Below, in pieces: positions 1 through 8,230 of a stretch of DNA of 64,000 nt; position 1 is the first letter of the stretch; each line of letters opens with the position of its first letter. This DNA comes from Cyclobacteriaceae bacterium YHN15. GTDB taxonomy: Bacteria > Bacteroidota > Bacteroidia > Cytophagales > Cyclobacteriaceae. Where the stretch lies: the NCBI GenBank assembly GCA_003797895.1, contig RKQB01000004.1, positions 62,001 to 126,000 on the forward strand, given 5' to 3'. A program made the translations under genes and the position numbers. The notes under the pieces are model-generated. The model was not told where the DNA came from, did not search any database, and was given only the letters and a program-made list of their open reading frames with translations.

Positions 1-391
1 TAAAAATATTGTTATGATCCGGGTTTTGTTCCACCCATACCGTGTCCCTGACGACGGTGTTGTTTACAAGAGGATTGATTGCCCAATCCAATGGATTGAA
101 TGAAGGGGCTTCGGGAGGCCTTGTAGCATAAGTGATCAAATTGCCGGCAGCATTTCTTCTAAAATTCAGAGGTTGAAAAGGCGGATCTATATCTGTGGGG
201 TTGAGGCCTAAATCTCCTTCTGCATCTTTGAAAGCAATGGAAACGATAAGAGAATCAGAACCCGCAGTATTTACAAATCGCATGTCCTCAAAAGCAATTT
301 CCGGTACAGTGGGAAAATTGTCAGGTGGAGACACACAGGCAGATACTAAGGAAATAAATAATATATAAATATAATTTTTTACACTGGCCAT
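1..391 (-). CDS. Partial lipoprotein of unknown function (3' end outside window)
   Basis: The reverse strand is open from an ATG at 391 to the window edge, giving 130 codons of the N-terminal part. It begins with a lipoprotein signal peptide: a Lys near the start, a hydrophobic stretch IYILFISL, then the lipobox VSAC. The mature part is Pro/Asp-rich (for example SPPDNFPTVPEI and DAEGDLGLNP) and probably an outer-membrane or periplasmic anchored protein. The DAEGDLGL stretch resembles beta-sandwich modules of surface proteins, but I cannot name a family. The gene is divergent from the LuxE-like gene at 465, with about 70 bases between them. Start and strand are well supported; function is unknown. 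Confidence 0.8.
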   Translation of the reverse strand, partial: MASVKNYIYILFISLVSACVSPPDNFPTVPEIAFEDMRFVNTAGSDSLIVSIAFKDAEGDLGLNPTDIDPPFQPLNFRRNAAGNLITYATRPPEAPSFNPLDWAINPLVNNTVVRDTVWVEQNPDHNNIF

Positions 392-464
392 GCTAAAGTA
401 AATTTACGTCAAATCGTGCAAGTAGGTAAAATTGCTCAATTTTCAGTTGACAAATTATAAAACG

Positions 465-1460
465 ATGAATTATTTCAAAAGTTTTCAAGAGGATATACTC
501 AATTTAAATATAAAAAATTTTGAAGAGAAAGCACTTGAACTTTTTTCCCATCAGGCCAGATATAATACTGTTTATAGCGATTATATCAAATATAGAGGAA
601 TAGCAATTTCCTCTATAAAAAATATAGAAGATATACCCTTTTTGCCCATTAAATTCTTTAAGGATTTTCCTGTGGTTACCGGAGAAATGGCATCATTTCA
701 GGGGTATTTTTCGAGCAGTGGCACCACAGGAGCGATTACCTCGAAGCATTATTTTTGGTCAGAGGAATTTTATTTGCACCATTCTTTAAATCTATTTGAA
801 AAAGAATATGGTAGTATTACGGACTATCATATCTTGGCATTATTACCATCCTATCTTGAGAGAAAAGGTAGTTCACTCGTCCGTATGGCTGAGTATTTTA
901 TCCAAAAGACAGGTTCTGAATTTTCCGGTTTTTATTTGTACAATCATGAAGATTTAATCAAAACCATGGAAGTGCTGAAAAAAGATGAAAAGAAGGTTAT
1001 TTTATTGGGAGTGACATTTGCTTTACTGGATTTAGCTGATGGTAAGTTGAATATTCCTCTTTTTGATAATTTGATTGTAATGGAAACCGGTGGAATGAAA
1101 GGAAGGAGAAGGGAGATGATCAGGGAAGAAGTACATGCGATTTTAAAACGCGCTTTTGGGGTGAATCATATTCATTCAGAATATGGGATGACTGAATTGA
1201 TGTCCCAAGCTTATTCAAAAAGTGAGGGCAAATATAATATTCCCTTTAGCATGCGCGTTATGGTCAGAGATATCAATGATCCATTGTCTTATTCCAATCG
1301 AAAGCAGGGGGGTATCAATATCATAGATTTGGCTAATTTTCATTCCTGTGCCTTTATCGAAACCCAGGATTTGGGGCAAATAGACCGGCAGAACAAGCTT
1401 GAGGTTTTGGGCCGATTTGATAATAGTGAGGTAAGAGGATGTAATTTAATGGTCAATTAA
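465..1460 (+). CDS. LuxE-like acyl-protein synthetase / acyl-activating enzyme
   Basis: The protein has 331 residues from the ATG at 465. The frame is open upstream to a TTG at 432, but the ATG is the more normal start. It resembles the acyl-protein synthetase (LuxE) family, relatives of adenylate-forming enzymes. Visible signatures are a Ser/Thr/Gly loop (YFSSSGTTGAITSKHYFW), a GGMKGRRREM stretch and the adenylation-type motif HSEYGMTELMSQAYS. In Vibrio, LuxE activates fatty acids for the luciferase reductase. No luxC, luxA or luxB relative is nearby, so the role here is more likely activation of an acyl group for a cell-envelope or secondary product (inference). No signal peptide is seen, so it should be cytoplasmic. 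Family membership is fairly sure; the substrate is not known. Confidence 0.75.
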   Translation: MNYFKSFQEDILNLNIKNFEEKALELFSHQARYNTVYSDYIKYRGIAISSIKNIEDIPFLPIKFFKDFPVVTGEMASFQGYFSSSGTTGAITSKHYFWSEEFYLHHSLNLFEKEYGSITDYHILALLPSYLERKGSSLVRMAEYFIQKTGSEFSGFYLYNHEDLIKTMEVLKKDEKKVILLGVTFALLDLADGKLNIPLFDNLIVMETGGMKGRRREMIREEVHAILKRAFGVNHIHSEYGMTELMSQAYSKSEGKYNIPFSMRVMVRDINDPLSYSNRKQGGINIIDLANFHSCAFIETQDLGQIDRQNKLEVLGRFDNSEVRGCNLMVN

Positions 1461-1492
1461 TTTTGTAATCCTTTAATTATTAAACATATTTG
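1461..1492 (+). promoter_or_regulatory. Probable Bacteroidota sigma-A promoter for the small lipoprotein gene
   Basis: TTTTG at 1461-1465 is followed after 19 bases by CATATTTG at 1485-1492. This fits the Bacteroidota -33 TTTG and -7 TAnnTTTG pattern apart from the first base of the -7 box. The predicted transcription start lies near 1496, about 16 bases before the ATG at 1512. Confidence 0.45.
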
Positions 1493-1511
1493 ATTTTAAA
1501 ATTTGAAAAGC

Positions 1512-1631
1512 ATGAAAAGATTAGCAGTAGTTTTGATGGCTCTTGGACTTTTGGCCCTTGGCGCTTGCGCATCGAGCAAACCATGTCCTGCTTATGCCAA
1601 AGCAGTTGACAGTAAGGAAATTAAAGGATAA
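1512..1631 (+). CDS. Small lipoprotein, 39 residues
   Basis: A short reading frame starts at the ATG at 1512 and ends with TAA at 1631. It begins MKRL, continues with a hydrophobic core (AVVLMALGLLAL) and ends the signal peptide with the lipobox LGAC, so the lipidated cysteine is residue 19. Only about 20 residues would remain after processing, starting CASSKPCPAYAK and holding a second cysteine. Signal peptide, lipobox and an upstream promoter-like sequence together argue for a real gene. It is convergent with the response-regulator gene, whose stop lies 14 bases away. I do not recognise a function. Tiny lipoproteins with a KPCPAY-like tail may be a conserved Bacteroidota type, but I cannot check this here. 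Confidence 0.65.
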   Translation: MKRLAVVLMALGLLALGACASSKPCPAYAKAVDSKEIKG

Positions 1632-1645
1632 AAAATATGCTGACC

Positions 1646-2803
1646 TCAGTAGTCAGCATATTTTTTTACATCTTCCAAGCCAATTGTTTTGTCTCCTAAG
1701 ATTACCAACCTTTCAACCACATTCCGTAATTCCCGAATATTTCCTGTCCATGGAAATTCCTGTAATTTTGCTATAGCATCATTACTCATTTCTTTTTTTG
1801 CTGTACCATATTCATTGGATATGTCTTCAAGAAATTTATCTACTAAAAGAGGGATATCTTCTTTCCTATCTTTCAATGCAGGCACCTGTATCAAAATTAC
1901 ACTCAATCTGTGATATAGGTCCTCTCTGAAATTGCCATCTTCAATCTCCTTTTTTAAATCCTTGTTTGTAGCAGCCAGTACCCTCACATCTACTTTTATG
2001 TCTTTGTCACCACCGACTCTTGTAATTTTGTGCTCTTGCAGCGCTCTAAGGACCTTTGATTGGGCTGAAAGGCTCATATCACCAATTTCATCCAAAAACA
2101 ATGTTCCTGAATTTGCCTGTTCAAATTTACCGACTCTTTGCTTTACCGCTGAGGTAAAGGCACCCTTTTCATGTCCAAATAGTTCACTTTCTATCAGTTC
2201 GGCCGGAATGGCTGCACAATTAACGGCCACAAAAGGAGCATCTGAACGCTTACTTTTTAGGTGAAGCCAATGTGCAACAAGCTCTTTTCCTGTTCCATTT
2301 GGTCCGGTAATAAGAACACGGGCATCTGTTGGAGCTACTTTTTCAATCGTATCTTTAACCTGGGTAATGGCAGGAGATTGTCCTACCATGTCCAGTTTTT
2401 GAGAAAGCTTTTTTTTCAGAACTTTGGTTTCTGACACCAAATTTTTCTTATCAAGAGCATTTCGTACAGTTAATAGCAGCCTGTTCAGGTCAGGAGGTTT
2501 TGGAATAAAATCGAAGGCTCCTTTTTTTGTGGCATCCACTGCTGTTTCAATACTCCCATGGGCCGAAATCATAATGAATTGTGGCTGTTTTTCCAATGCG
2601 GAAGCATGCTCCAATACCTCAATACCGTCCATTTTAGGCATTTTGATATCGCACAACACAAGATCATAATCTTCTTCCTGAATCATTTTAAGCCCCTGTT
2701 CACCGTCCTGGGCTTCAGAAATTTCATATTTTTCGTATTCCAGGATTTCTTTTAAAGTCGACCTAATGACTTTTTCATCATCAATTATAAGAATTTTTGG
2801 CAT
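1646..2803 (-). CDS. Sigma-54-dependent response regulator (NtrC-like) without DNA-binding domain
   Basis: The protein has 385 residues from the ATG at 2803. The longer open frame to 2869 would run into rnpB and is rejected. Residues 1-120 are a receiver domain with acidic pair D8-D9, phosphoacceptor D52 in VLCDIKMPKMDG and K102. Residues from about 140 to 370 are a sigma-54 AAA+ domain with Walker A GPNGTGKE (167-174), the sigma-54 contact loop as GAFTSA (214-219, usually GAFTGA), Walker B TLFLDEIGDM, and the NIRELRN end of the ATPase. The chain stops soon after, at KKYADY, so the usual Fis-type helix-turn-helix is missing. Known activators without a DNA-binding domain work from solution. 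No histidine kinase is adjacent. It begins 17 bases after the rnpB 3' end on the same strand. Confidence 0.9.
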   Translation of the reverse strand: MPKILIIDDEKVIRSTLKEILEYEKYEISEAQDGEQGLKMIQEEDYDLVLCDIKMPKMDGIEVLEHASALEKQPQFIMISAHGSIETAVDATKKGAFDFIPKPPDLNRLLLTVRNALDKKNLVSETKVLKKKLSQKLDMVGQSPAITQVKDTIEKVAPTDARVLITGPNGTGKELVAHWLHLKSKRSDAPFVAVNCAAIPAELIESELFGHEKGAFTSAVKQRVGKFEQANSGTLFLDEIGDMSLSAQSKVLRALQEHKITRVGGDKDIKVDVRVLAATNKDLKKEIEDGNFREDLYHRLSVILIQVPALKDRKEDIPLLVDKFLEDISNEYGTAKKEMSNDAIAKLQEFPWTGNIRELRNVVERLVILGDKTIGLEDVKKYADY

Positions 2804-2820
2804 ATCTAAAATTTTAAGAA

Positions 2821-3244
2821 AAAAGTGCAAGCCTGTAAGCCGGGTTCTGTTCACCATCCATTTGGACAATTAACTTGTCATTTATCTAGACCTTGACTCA
2901 CGCCAAGGTTCCATCGATCTACCCATCCCGCATAAAGACGAGCAGCCTTTTATGAAACCAGGTTTCATTGCGGGACCTATTTGATCTTTCAACCCATAAG
3001 GTTTGCCTTGCCCCCTCCATCACTTTCGGGGCGGTGGGCTCTTACCCCACCTTTTCACCCTTATCCTTATCCCGATGACTATCGGGTCGGGACGGTATAT
3101 TTTCTGTGGCACTGTCTGTGATCAGGCCGTCGCCAACCTGACCCCTTCCCGTTAGGAAGTATGGCGCTCTATGTTGCCCGGACTTTCCTCCCTCCATGAC
3201 CAAAAGTATTCGGTAATGGACAGCGACAAGTCAGCTTGCACTTT
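2821..3244 (-). ncRNA. rnpB: RNase P RNA (M1 RNA), bacterial type A
   Basis: The reverse strand carries the hallmarks of RNase P RNA, the catalytic RNA that matures tRNA 5' ends. They are the 5' conserved GAGGAAAGTCCGGGC, the internal GTGCCACAGAAAATATA-type region, and the 3' core ACAGAACCCGGCTTACAGGC. The ends were set by the closing P1 helix: AAAGTGCAAGC (3244 to 3234) pairs with GCTTGCACTTT (2832 to 2822). Length is about 424 nt, normal for type A. The P1 3' strand runs straight into a T-rich stretch (TTTTTTCTT), which could help end transcription, and the response-regulator ATG follows 17 bases later. A weak -7-like TTAATTTG sits just upstream, about 3248-3255. Confidence 0.95.
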
Positions 3245-3400
3245 GCAAATTAAGAGAATAATTTCATTCTTGACTAACGTAATTTTTTTTAAAAGGTATT
3301 GATTTGGTACACAATTGTTGGAATTCACCAAGTATTTTAAGGTTATCGAAAAATTCTATTCAATTCATAAGCTTATAAATAAAATGAATTGAATTATCAT

Positions 3401-3473
3401 AATCCTTATTTGGATTAAGTTTAAATAGCTAATACATTTGCCCCACTAATTGTATTAAATCTAAATAAGGATA
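3401..3473 (+). promoter_or_regulatory. Promoter with two operator-like palindromes before the FecA-like receptor
   Basis: A near-perfect Bacteroidota promoter is present: TTTG at 3409-3412, a 20-base spacer, and TACATTTG at 3433-3440. The -33 element lies inside an imperfect palindrome AATCCTTATTTGGATT (3401-3416). A related copy in opposite orientation, whose reverse strand reads ATCCTTATTTAGATT, lies at 3458-3472, just after the predicted start site near 3444 and before the ATG at 3482. The two copies share ATCCTTATTT exactly. One site over the -33 box and one in the early transcript is the arrangement expected for a dimeric repressor, plausibly metal-responsive given the gene; the regulator is not identified. 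Confidence 0.55.
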
Positions 3474-3481
3474 ATAATTTT

Positions 3482-5917
3482 ATGAAATTCATTCCCAGAA
3501 GTTTCATGTTCATATTGACCATTGCCCAAATAATGGGTATGGTTTCTTCCACAAATGCAAACCCCGACACTGATGGGAAATCATTGGTGATTTCAGGTAA
3601 GGTAAGTTCATTTGAAGGAGAAATCATTCCCTATGCAAATATCATGGTTATGGGAACAGTAAAAGGAACATACACCAATTTGGATGGGTCCTTTCAAATA
3701 TTTGATTTACCTGATGGGGATTACGTCATTAAAGTTTCGGCTATAGGTTTCAAAAGTTTTACGAAAACAGTAACCATCACTGATGGGAGTTTAAGTGTTA
3801 TTGACCTTGTTTTTGAGGAGTCAGGATTAGAAATGCCTGAAATTATGGTGATTGCGAACAAAGACAGGGTTTTCAGTAGGGTGCCGGGTTCAGTTACCTA
3901 TATTGATGCCAAAGAGATAAAAACAGTCAATCCATTGAGTGGTAATGAGGTCTTACGGAGATCTCCTGGAGTTCATGTAGTTGACGAAGAGGGATTGGGT
4001 ATGCGGGCAAATATCGGAATCCGTGGACTTGACCCGGATAGAAGTAGAAGTATTTTAGTGCTTGAGGATGGCGTACCGGTAGCACTTGCTCCTTATGGTG
4101 AACCGGAAATGTATTATACTCCTGCAATGGACAGAATGGCCGGTGTGGAAATATTAAAGGGATCCGGCCAGATACTTTTTGGTCCTCAAACAATAGGAGG
4201 GGTGGTTAATTATATTACGGCTAACCCGCCTCAAGAAGAGGAAGGATCTATCTATGTACAGGGTGGTCAAGGCGGATTTTTCTCAGGTTTGGTCAATTAT
4301 GGTAATACTTTTGGAAACACAGGGGTTCAAATGAATCTCTTGAAAAAAAGAGCTGATAACATAGGCCCAACAGAATTTGATATTACAGATTTCAATTCAA
4401 AATTTTTATTTAGCCTGAATGAAAAGTCAGAATTAGGAGCGAAAATCGGCATTTACAATGAAACCTCGAATTCCACTTATATTGGAATAAATCAGGTAAT
4501 GTATGACAGGGGAGGAGAAGACTTTACCAGAATTTCCCCGGACGACAGGCTAGATGTAAAAAGGTATTCATTGAGTTTCAGTCATAGGTATAGGTTTAAT
4601 AAAAAAGTCAGGTTAAGGACTATTGCATACGGTTATACCACCGTCAGAAACTGGAGTAGACAGGACTTTTCAATTAATGATACAAATACTCCTCCCTCAA
4701 ATTGGACAGGGGTGGTTTGGGGAGATGTGGAGGTTCCAGGGGGTGCCATTTTTATGAGAAATGGAACAGGAAATAGAAACAGACAGTTTGAAGTTGCCGG
4801 AATTGAACCAAGGTTGGAGATTGACCATAACCTTTTCAAAATAAAGAATGAGTTAATTGTCGGTACACGGTACTTGTTTGAAAGGGCTTTTGAACAAAGG
4901 GTTAATGGAACCAAGGCAGGCGTGAAAAGTGGAAATTTGGTAGAGGATGAAATCAGAACGGGAAATGCCTTTAGTATGTATGCACAAAATAAATTGCAGA
5001 TTAGCTCAAATTTTGATGTCAATGTCGGTCTTAGAATTGAGAAGTTTAATTACGAGAGGGAAATCAACAGAAGAAGCTTTCCAGGTATCGGTGTAAGAGA
5101 TACCCTTCTGGTAGCCGGTAGTAATGTCAATGAGGTGATTCCTGGAATTGGATTTAATCTTAGGCCAACTCAGGTATTAAATATATTCGGCGGAGTACAC
5201 AAAGGCTTTGCTCCTCCAAGAACCAAAGATGCCATCACCAGCCTTGGTGAACCATTGGATTTAGAAGCAGAGAGTAGTGTCAATTATGAACTTGGAATTA
5301 GAACTGAACCAACCCGATGGTTGTTCTTGGAAGCAGCAGGTTTTGTGATGAATTTCAGCAATCAAATTATTCCTGTTTCCGAATCTTCAGGTGGTGAAGG
5401 GTTTGGATTGGTTAATGGGGGTGCAACTTTGAACAGAGGTTTTGAAACAGCCATGGTCATTGATTTGAGCAACATTTTTGGAATGCGTAGGATGAAATTG
5501 AGCTATGACCTGAATGGAACCTTTTTGAAAGCGACTTACTCAGAAGACAGGTTTGTACAGGGAATAAACATTAATGGTAACTGGACACCATATGCCCCTA
5601 ACTGGTTTATAAACTCCGCGATAACCTTGCAGACAGAATCAGGTTTTGGATTGAGGGTAGCAGGTAATTTCGTAGGAAAGCAATTTGGGGATGAATTGAA
5701 TTCCTTTGAACCGTCAGTGGATGGCAGAACCGGTATTATTCCTTCTTATAAAGTATTCGATGCGGTATTCTCTTATGATGTGGCCAGATGGAATTCAAGG
5801 TTTACTTTTTCCATCAAAAACTTAACCGATGAACGCTATATTGCTTCCAGAAGACCTCAGGGAATAAGAGTAGGTATCCCTAGATTTATTACTGCTGGAT
5901 ATGAATTCAGATTTTAA
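3482..5917 (+). CDS. TonB-dependent outer-membrane receptor, FecA-like
   Basis: The protein has 811 residues with a signal peptide (about residues 1-26, ending NANP). A CarboxypepD_reg-like beta domain ([20 protein letters not shown], about 38-115) is followed by the plug with [40 protein letters not shown], then a 22-strand-type barrel ending in ITAGYEFRF. The plug closely resembles FecA and related ferric-citrate receptors ([12 protein letters not shown]). It should import a ferric chelate or similar ligand using TonB energy; the substrate is inferred. No ABC transporter or siderophore genes are adjacent, so it stands as a single-gene unit with its own promoter and terminator. The upstream palindromes suggest repression, probably by metal status. 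Confidence 0.9.
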   Translation: MKFIPRSFMFILTIAQIMGMVSSTNANPDTDGKSLVISGKVSSFEGEIIPYANIMVMGTVKGTYTNLDGSFQIFDLPDGDYVIKVSAIGFKSFTKTVTITDGSLSVIDLVFEESGLEMPEIMVIANKDRVFSRVPGSVTYIDAKEIKTVNPLSGNEVLRRSPGVHVVDEEGLGMRANIGIRGLDPDRSRSILVLEDGVPVALAPYGEPEMYYTPAMDRMAGVEILKGSGQILFGPQTIGGVVNYITANPPQEEEGSIYVQGGQGGFFSGLVNYGNTFGNTGVQMNLLKKRADNIGPTEFDITDFNSKFLFSLNEKSELGAKIGIYNETSNSTYIGINQVMYDRGGEDFTRISPDDRLDVKRYSLSFSHRYRFNKKVRLRTIAYGYTTVRNWSRQDFSINDTNTPPSNWTGVVWGDVEVPGGAIFMRNGTGNRNRQFEVAGIEPRLEIDHNLFKIKNELIVGTRYLFERAFEQRVNGTKAGVKSGNLVEDEIRTGNAFSMYAQNKLQISSNFDVNVGLRIEKFNYEREINRRSFPGIGVRDTLLVAGSNVNEVIPGIGFNLRPTQVLNIFGGVHKGFAPPRTKDAITSLGEPLDLEAESSVNYELGIRTEPTRWLFLEAAGFVMNFSNQIIPVSESSGGEGFGLVNGGATLNRGFETAMVIDLSNIFGMRRMKLSYDLNGTFLKATYSEDRFVQGININGNWTPYAPNWFINSAITLQTESGFGLRVAGNFVGKQFGDELNSFEPSVDGRTGIIPSYKVFDAVFSYDVARWNSRFTFSIKNLTDERYIASRRPQGIRVGIPRFITAGYEFRF

Positions 5918-6002
5918 AAAAAAATAAAAAAAAATAAACAAATCCGAACAGACGCTGTTTATTAAAAAAGGCTTTAAAAGCTTTTCTTCATAGTGCTGGG
6001 TT

Positions 6003-6039
6003 GAACCGTTCTGATATTTCAGAACGGTTCTTTTTTTTT
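6003..6039 (+). terminator. Rho-independent terminator after the FecA-like receptor
   Basis: A perfect 12-bp stem, GAACCGTTCTGA (6003-6014) with TCAGAACGGTTC (6019-6030), encloses a 4-base loop and is followed by nine T (6031-6039). It lies 86 bases after the receptor stop. The bases between hold two weaker hairpins (AATAAACA with TGTTTATT, and an AAGGCTTT/AAAGCTTT type). Confidence 0.9.
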
Positions 6040-6123
6040 GGTTTTGAAGGGTTATGTAAATGGGGAAGTTTAGGGAAATGAACAGAAAGTAGTTTGGTTT
6101 TGAATAGCTTGATATTGCTCAAT

Positions 6124-6720
6124 ATGTCTACCTTTGTTATCCAAAATGACAATAAAATGATTCTTATAGGAAATGCCGTCATCTCCGATGATATCAAAGA
6201 ACAATTTTTTATTTGTGATTTAGAGAAGTGCAAAGGAGCATGTTGTGTAGAAGGGGATTCAGGTGCACCTTTGGAAGATGAGGAGACCAGTATATTGGAA
6301 CGGGTATATCCCATTGTTAAAGATTATATCACAGAGGAGGGAAGAAAGGTGATAGAGCAGCTCGGTACTTGGGTGATTGATAAGGATGGGGATAAATGTA
6401 CCCCAACTATCGGAGAGAATAGAGAATGTGCTTATGCCTTGTATGATGAAAAAGGGATTTTGAAGTGCGGTATTGAGCAAGCCTATTTGGATGGAAAAAT
6501 TGATTTCAAGAAACCCATTAGTTGCCACCTATATCCAATCCGAATCACGAAATATGATCAATTTGACGCACTGAATTACGATAGATGGAGTATATGTAGT
6601 CCAGCATGTAGTTTGGGCAGCAAATTGGGAGTTCCTATTTATAAATTCCTTAAAGATGCCCTAACACGTAAATTCGGTCATGAATGGTATGCTGAATTAG
6701 TACGGGAAGTTGAGGGATAA
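6124..6720 (+). CDS. DUF3109 family cysteine-rich protein
   Basis: The protein has 198 residues from the ATG at 6124; the frame is open back to a TTG at 6094, which adds an unlikely LNSLILLN prefix. It is rich in ordered cysteines: an N-terminal cluster [11 protein letters not shown], single cysteines at GDKCTP, NRECAY and LKCGIE, ISCHLYP, and a final CSPACSLG. This is the pattern of the DUF3109 family and recalls the YkgJ-type metal-binding cysteine proteins. A metal or Fe-S site is likely (inference); no activity is established. No signal peptide or membrane segment is seen, so it should be cytosolic. It is convergent with arcA, whose stop is about 60 bases away. Confidence 0.8.
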   Translation: MSTFVIQNDNKMILIGNAVISDDIKEQFFICDLEKCKGACCVEGDSGAPLEDEETSILERVYPIVKDYITEEGRKVIEQLGTWVIDKDGDKCTPTIGENRECAYALYDEKGILKCGIEQAYLDGKIDFKKPISCHLYPIRITKYDQFDALNYDRWSICSPACSLGSKLGVPIYKFLKDALTRKFGHEWYAELVREVEG

Positions 6721-6778
6721 GCTTGGTGAAAAGAAAAAACAATCTGCAGATTATAATGACCTGCAGCTAGTTGATGTT

Positions 6779-7993
6779 TCAAACCTTTGCCCTGCTAAGG
6801 GGCATTGTCATACATCTTGGTCCCCCCAATCCTCTGGATAATTCTGAAGAAGGAATTTCGAGTACTTCTACCCCCATGTTTCTTAAGGCTCGATTGGTGT
6901 GGATGTTTCTGTTATAAGAGATGACCCGGCGCGGCCCAATTGCAAATACATTTGCCCCATCAAACCATTGCTCCCTCATGGAGTAATCAGGATTCCCATC
7001 AGCAGTGGATAAAATTTCCAAATGTGGAATCTCCCTTTCCAAAACAGTAAGTAAGGATTCCTTCAGCACCTGTCGTTTAATATGTACTTGATCTCCACTA
7101 TTTTCTTTTAAAGTGTAGAGAGAAGTATGCAAAACCGAATTTAGTGCATCTGGATAAGTGAGCATTAAATTTTCATCCAAAACTGTAAATACAGTGTCCA
7201 AATGCATGAATTGCCTTTTTTTGGGAAGATGGACATCGTAGACCCTTTCAACTGATCCTTCCGCAAGTAGCGCTTTTGCAACATGGTAAATGGCTTTTTC
7301 ATCAGTCCTTTCAGAATTGCCTATAGCTACTGCTTTTTTGGATAATACTATCACATCTCCGCCTTCAATACTGGGAGGAGAATCATGCCCATTTATTGGA
7401 TATAGCCTGTTGACATTGTCTTTAAAATCCGGATGATTCTCAAAGATAGCCCTTAAAATATTGGCTTCCCTTTGTCTCCCTTCCATCTTCATACTGGAAA
7501 AAATGATGCCCCCAGGTGTAATAGCCATAGGATCTCTTTGGAAATAAAGATTAGGACTTGGAGGAATAACAAAAGCATAGTCCAATAACTCCATAGATGG
7601 AAGGTTGGGAATTTTTCTTTTTAATTCATGTACTTTGACTCCGGCAGTCAATGCTGTGGCACACTCAGCTGTAGAAAACCGTTCAAGTATGTATTCTTTA
7701 AAGTGGGTTAGTCCTGATTTTTTCAAGGCATCCTCCATCAATTTTTCCAGAATATTTCTATCAGAGAGGGTTTGGATTAATAATTCATGCAAGCGATAGA
7801 CATGCGCGCCTGTGGTTTGTTTGATTAAATCAGTAAAAAAATCATGTTCCTTCTGCATGGCTTCCAAGTAAGGGACATCTTCAAACAAAAGCAGGTTTTT
7901 ATTATAGGGAGTAAGCCTGTCAATTTCCTTTCCGGGACGGTGCATAAGCACGGCCTTGAGGGTTCCAAATTCAGAATTTAATCGTAAATTCAT
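6779..7993 (-). CDS. arcA: Arginine deiminase
   Basis: The protein has 404 residues from the ATG at 7993 (a TTG four codons upstream is less likely). It hydrolyses L-arginine to L-citrulline and ammonia in the cytoplasm. Family motifs are visible in order: GTLKAVLMHRPGKE near the N-terminus, FQRDPMAI, SIEGGDVIVL, MHLDTVFT with the catalytic His, and GLGGPRCMTMPL with nucleophile Cys at about residue 394. Length fits bacterial ArcA. There is no ornithine carbamoyltransferase (arcB), carbamate kinase (arcC) or arginine/ornithine antiporter nearby, so the classical ATP-yielding pathway is not encoded here. A citrulline hydrolase relative (ctlX) lies 42 kb away in the same window. The upstream 8010-8110 is extremely AT-rich and probably holds the promoter. 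Confidence 0.93.
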   Translation of the reverse strand: MNLRLNSEFGTLKAVLMHRPGKEIDRLTPYNKNLLLFEDVPYLEAMQKEHDFFTDLIKQTTGAHVYRLHELLIQTLSDRNILEKLMEDALKKSGLTHFKEYILERFSTAECATALTAGVKVHELKRKIPNLPSMELLDYAFVIPPSPNLYFQRDPMAITPGGIIFSSMKMEGRQREANILRAIFENHPDFKDNVNRLYPINGHDSPPSIEGGDVIVLSKKAVAIGNSERTDEKAIYHVAKALLAEGSVERVYDVHLPKKRQFMHLDTVFTVLDENLMLTYPDALNSVLHTSLYTLKENSGDQVHIKRQVLKESLLTVLEREIPHLEILSTADGNPDYSMREQWFDGANVFAIGPRRVISYNRNIHTNRALRNMGVEVLEIPSSELSRGLGGPRCMTMPLSRAKV

Positions 7994-8180
7994 TTTATTA
8001 ATCAAATTGATTTAAAAATTAAAAATATAATATAATTAATGTTAATTAAATATAAATAGAATAATCAATAAATGTAAATTTTAAAAATAACATAATGTAA
8101 ATTTGTATTTTCCTTCACATAGCGTAGCACCTTATTATAGGCAAAAAACATGATTCTTTTAACTTTATTTAGGAAGGCAT

Positions 8181-8205
8181 AAAAAAACCAGATACTTGGA
8201 TCTGG
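8181..8205 (-). terminator. Terminator of lysS
   Basis: On the reverse strand CCAGAT (8205-8200) pairs with ATCTGG (8193-8188) around a 6-base loop, and seven T follow (8187-8181). It lies 26 bases downstream of the lysS stop at 8231. The other strand has a shorter T run after the stem, so it may also act weakly in the opposite direction. Confidence 0.8.
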
Positions 8206-8230
8206 CTTTTAAATTTTAAATTGAAATTAT

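Noticed and set aside
2804..2869. N-terminal extension of the response regulator into rnpB
   Set aside because: The extra 22 residues fall inside the RNase P RNA sequence, and the receiver domain begins normally at the ATG at 2803.
6721..6778. Two CTGCAG palindromes in the gap between the DUF3109 and arcA genes
   Set aside because: Each is a self-complementary 6-mer, the possible stem is weak, and no T run follows on either strand.
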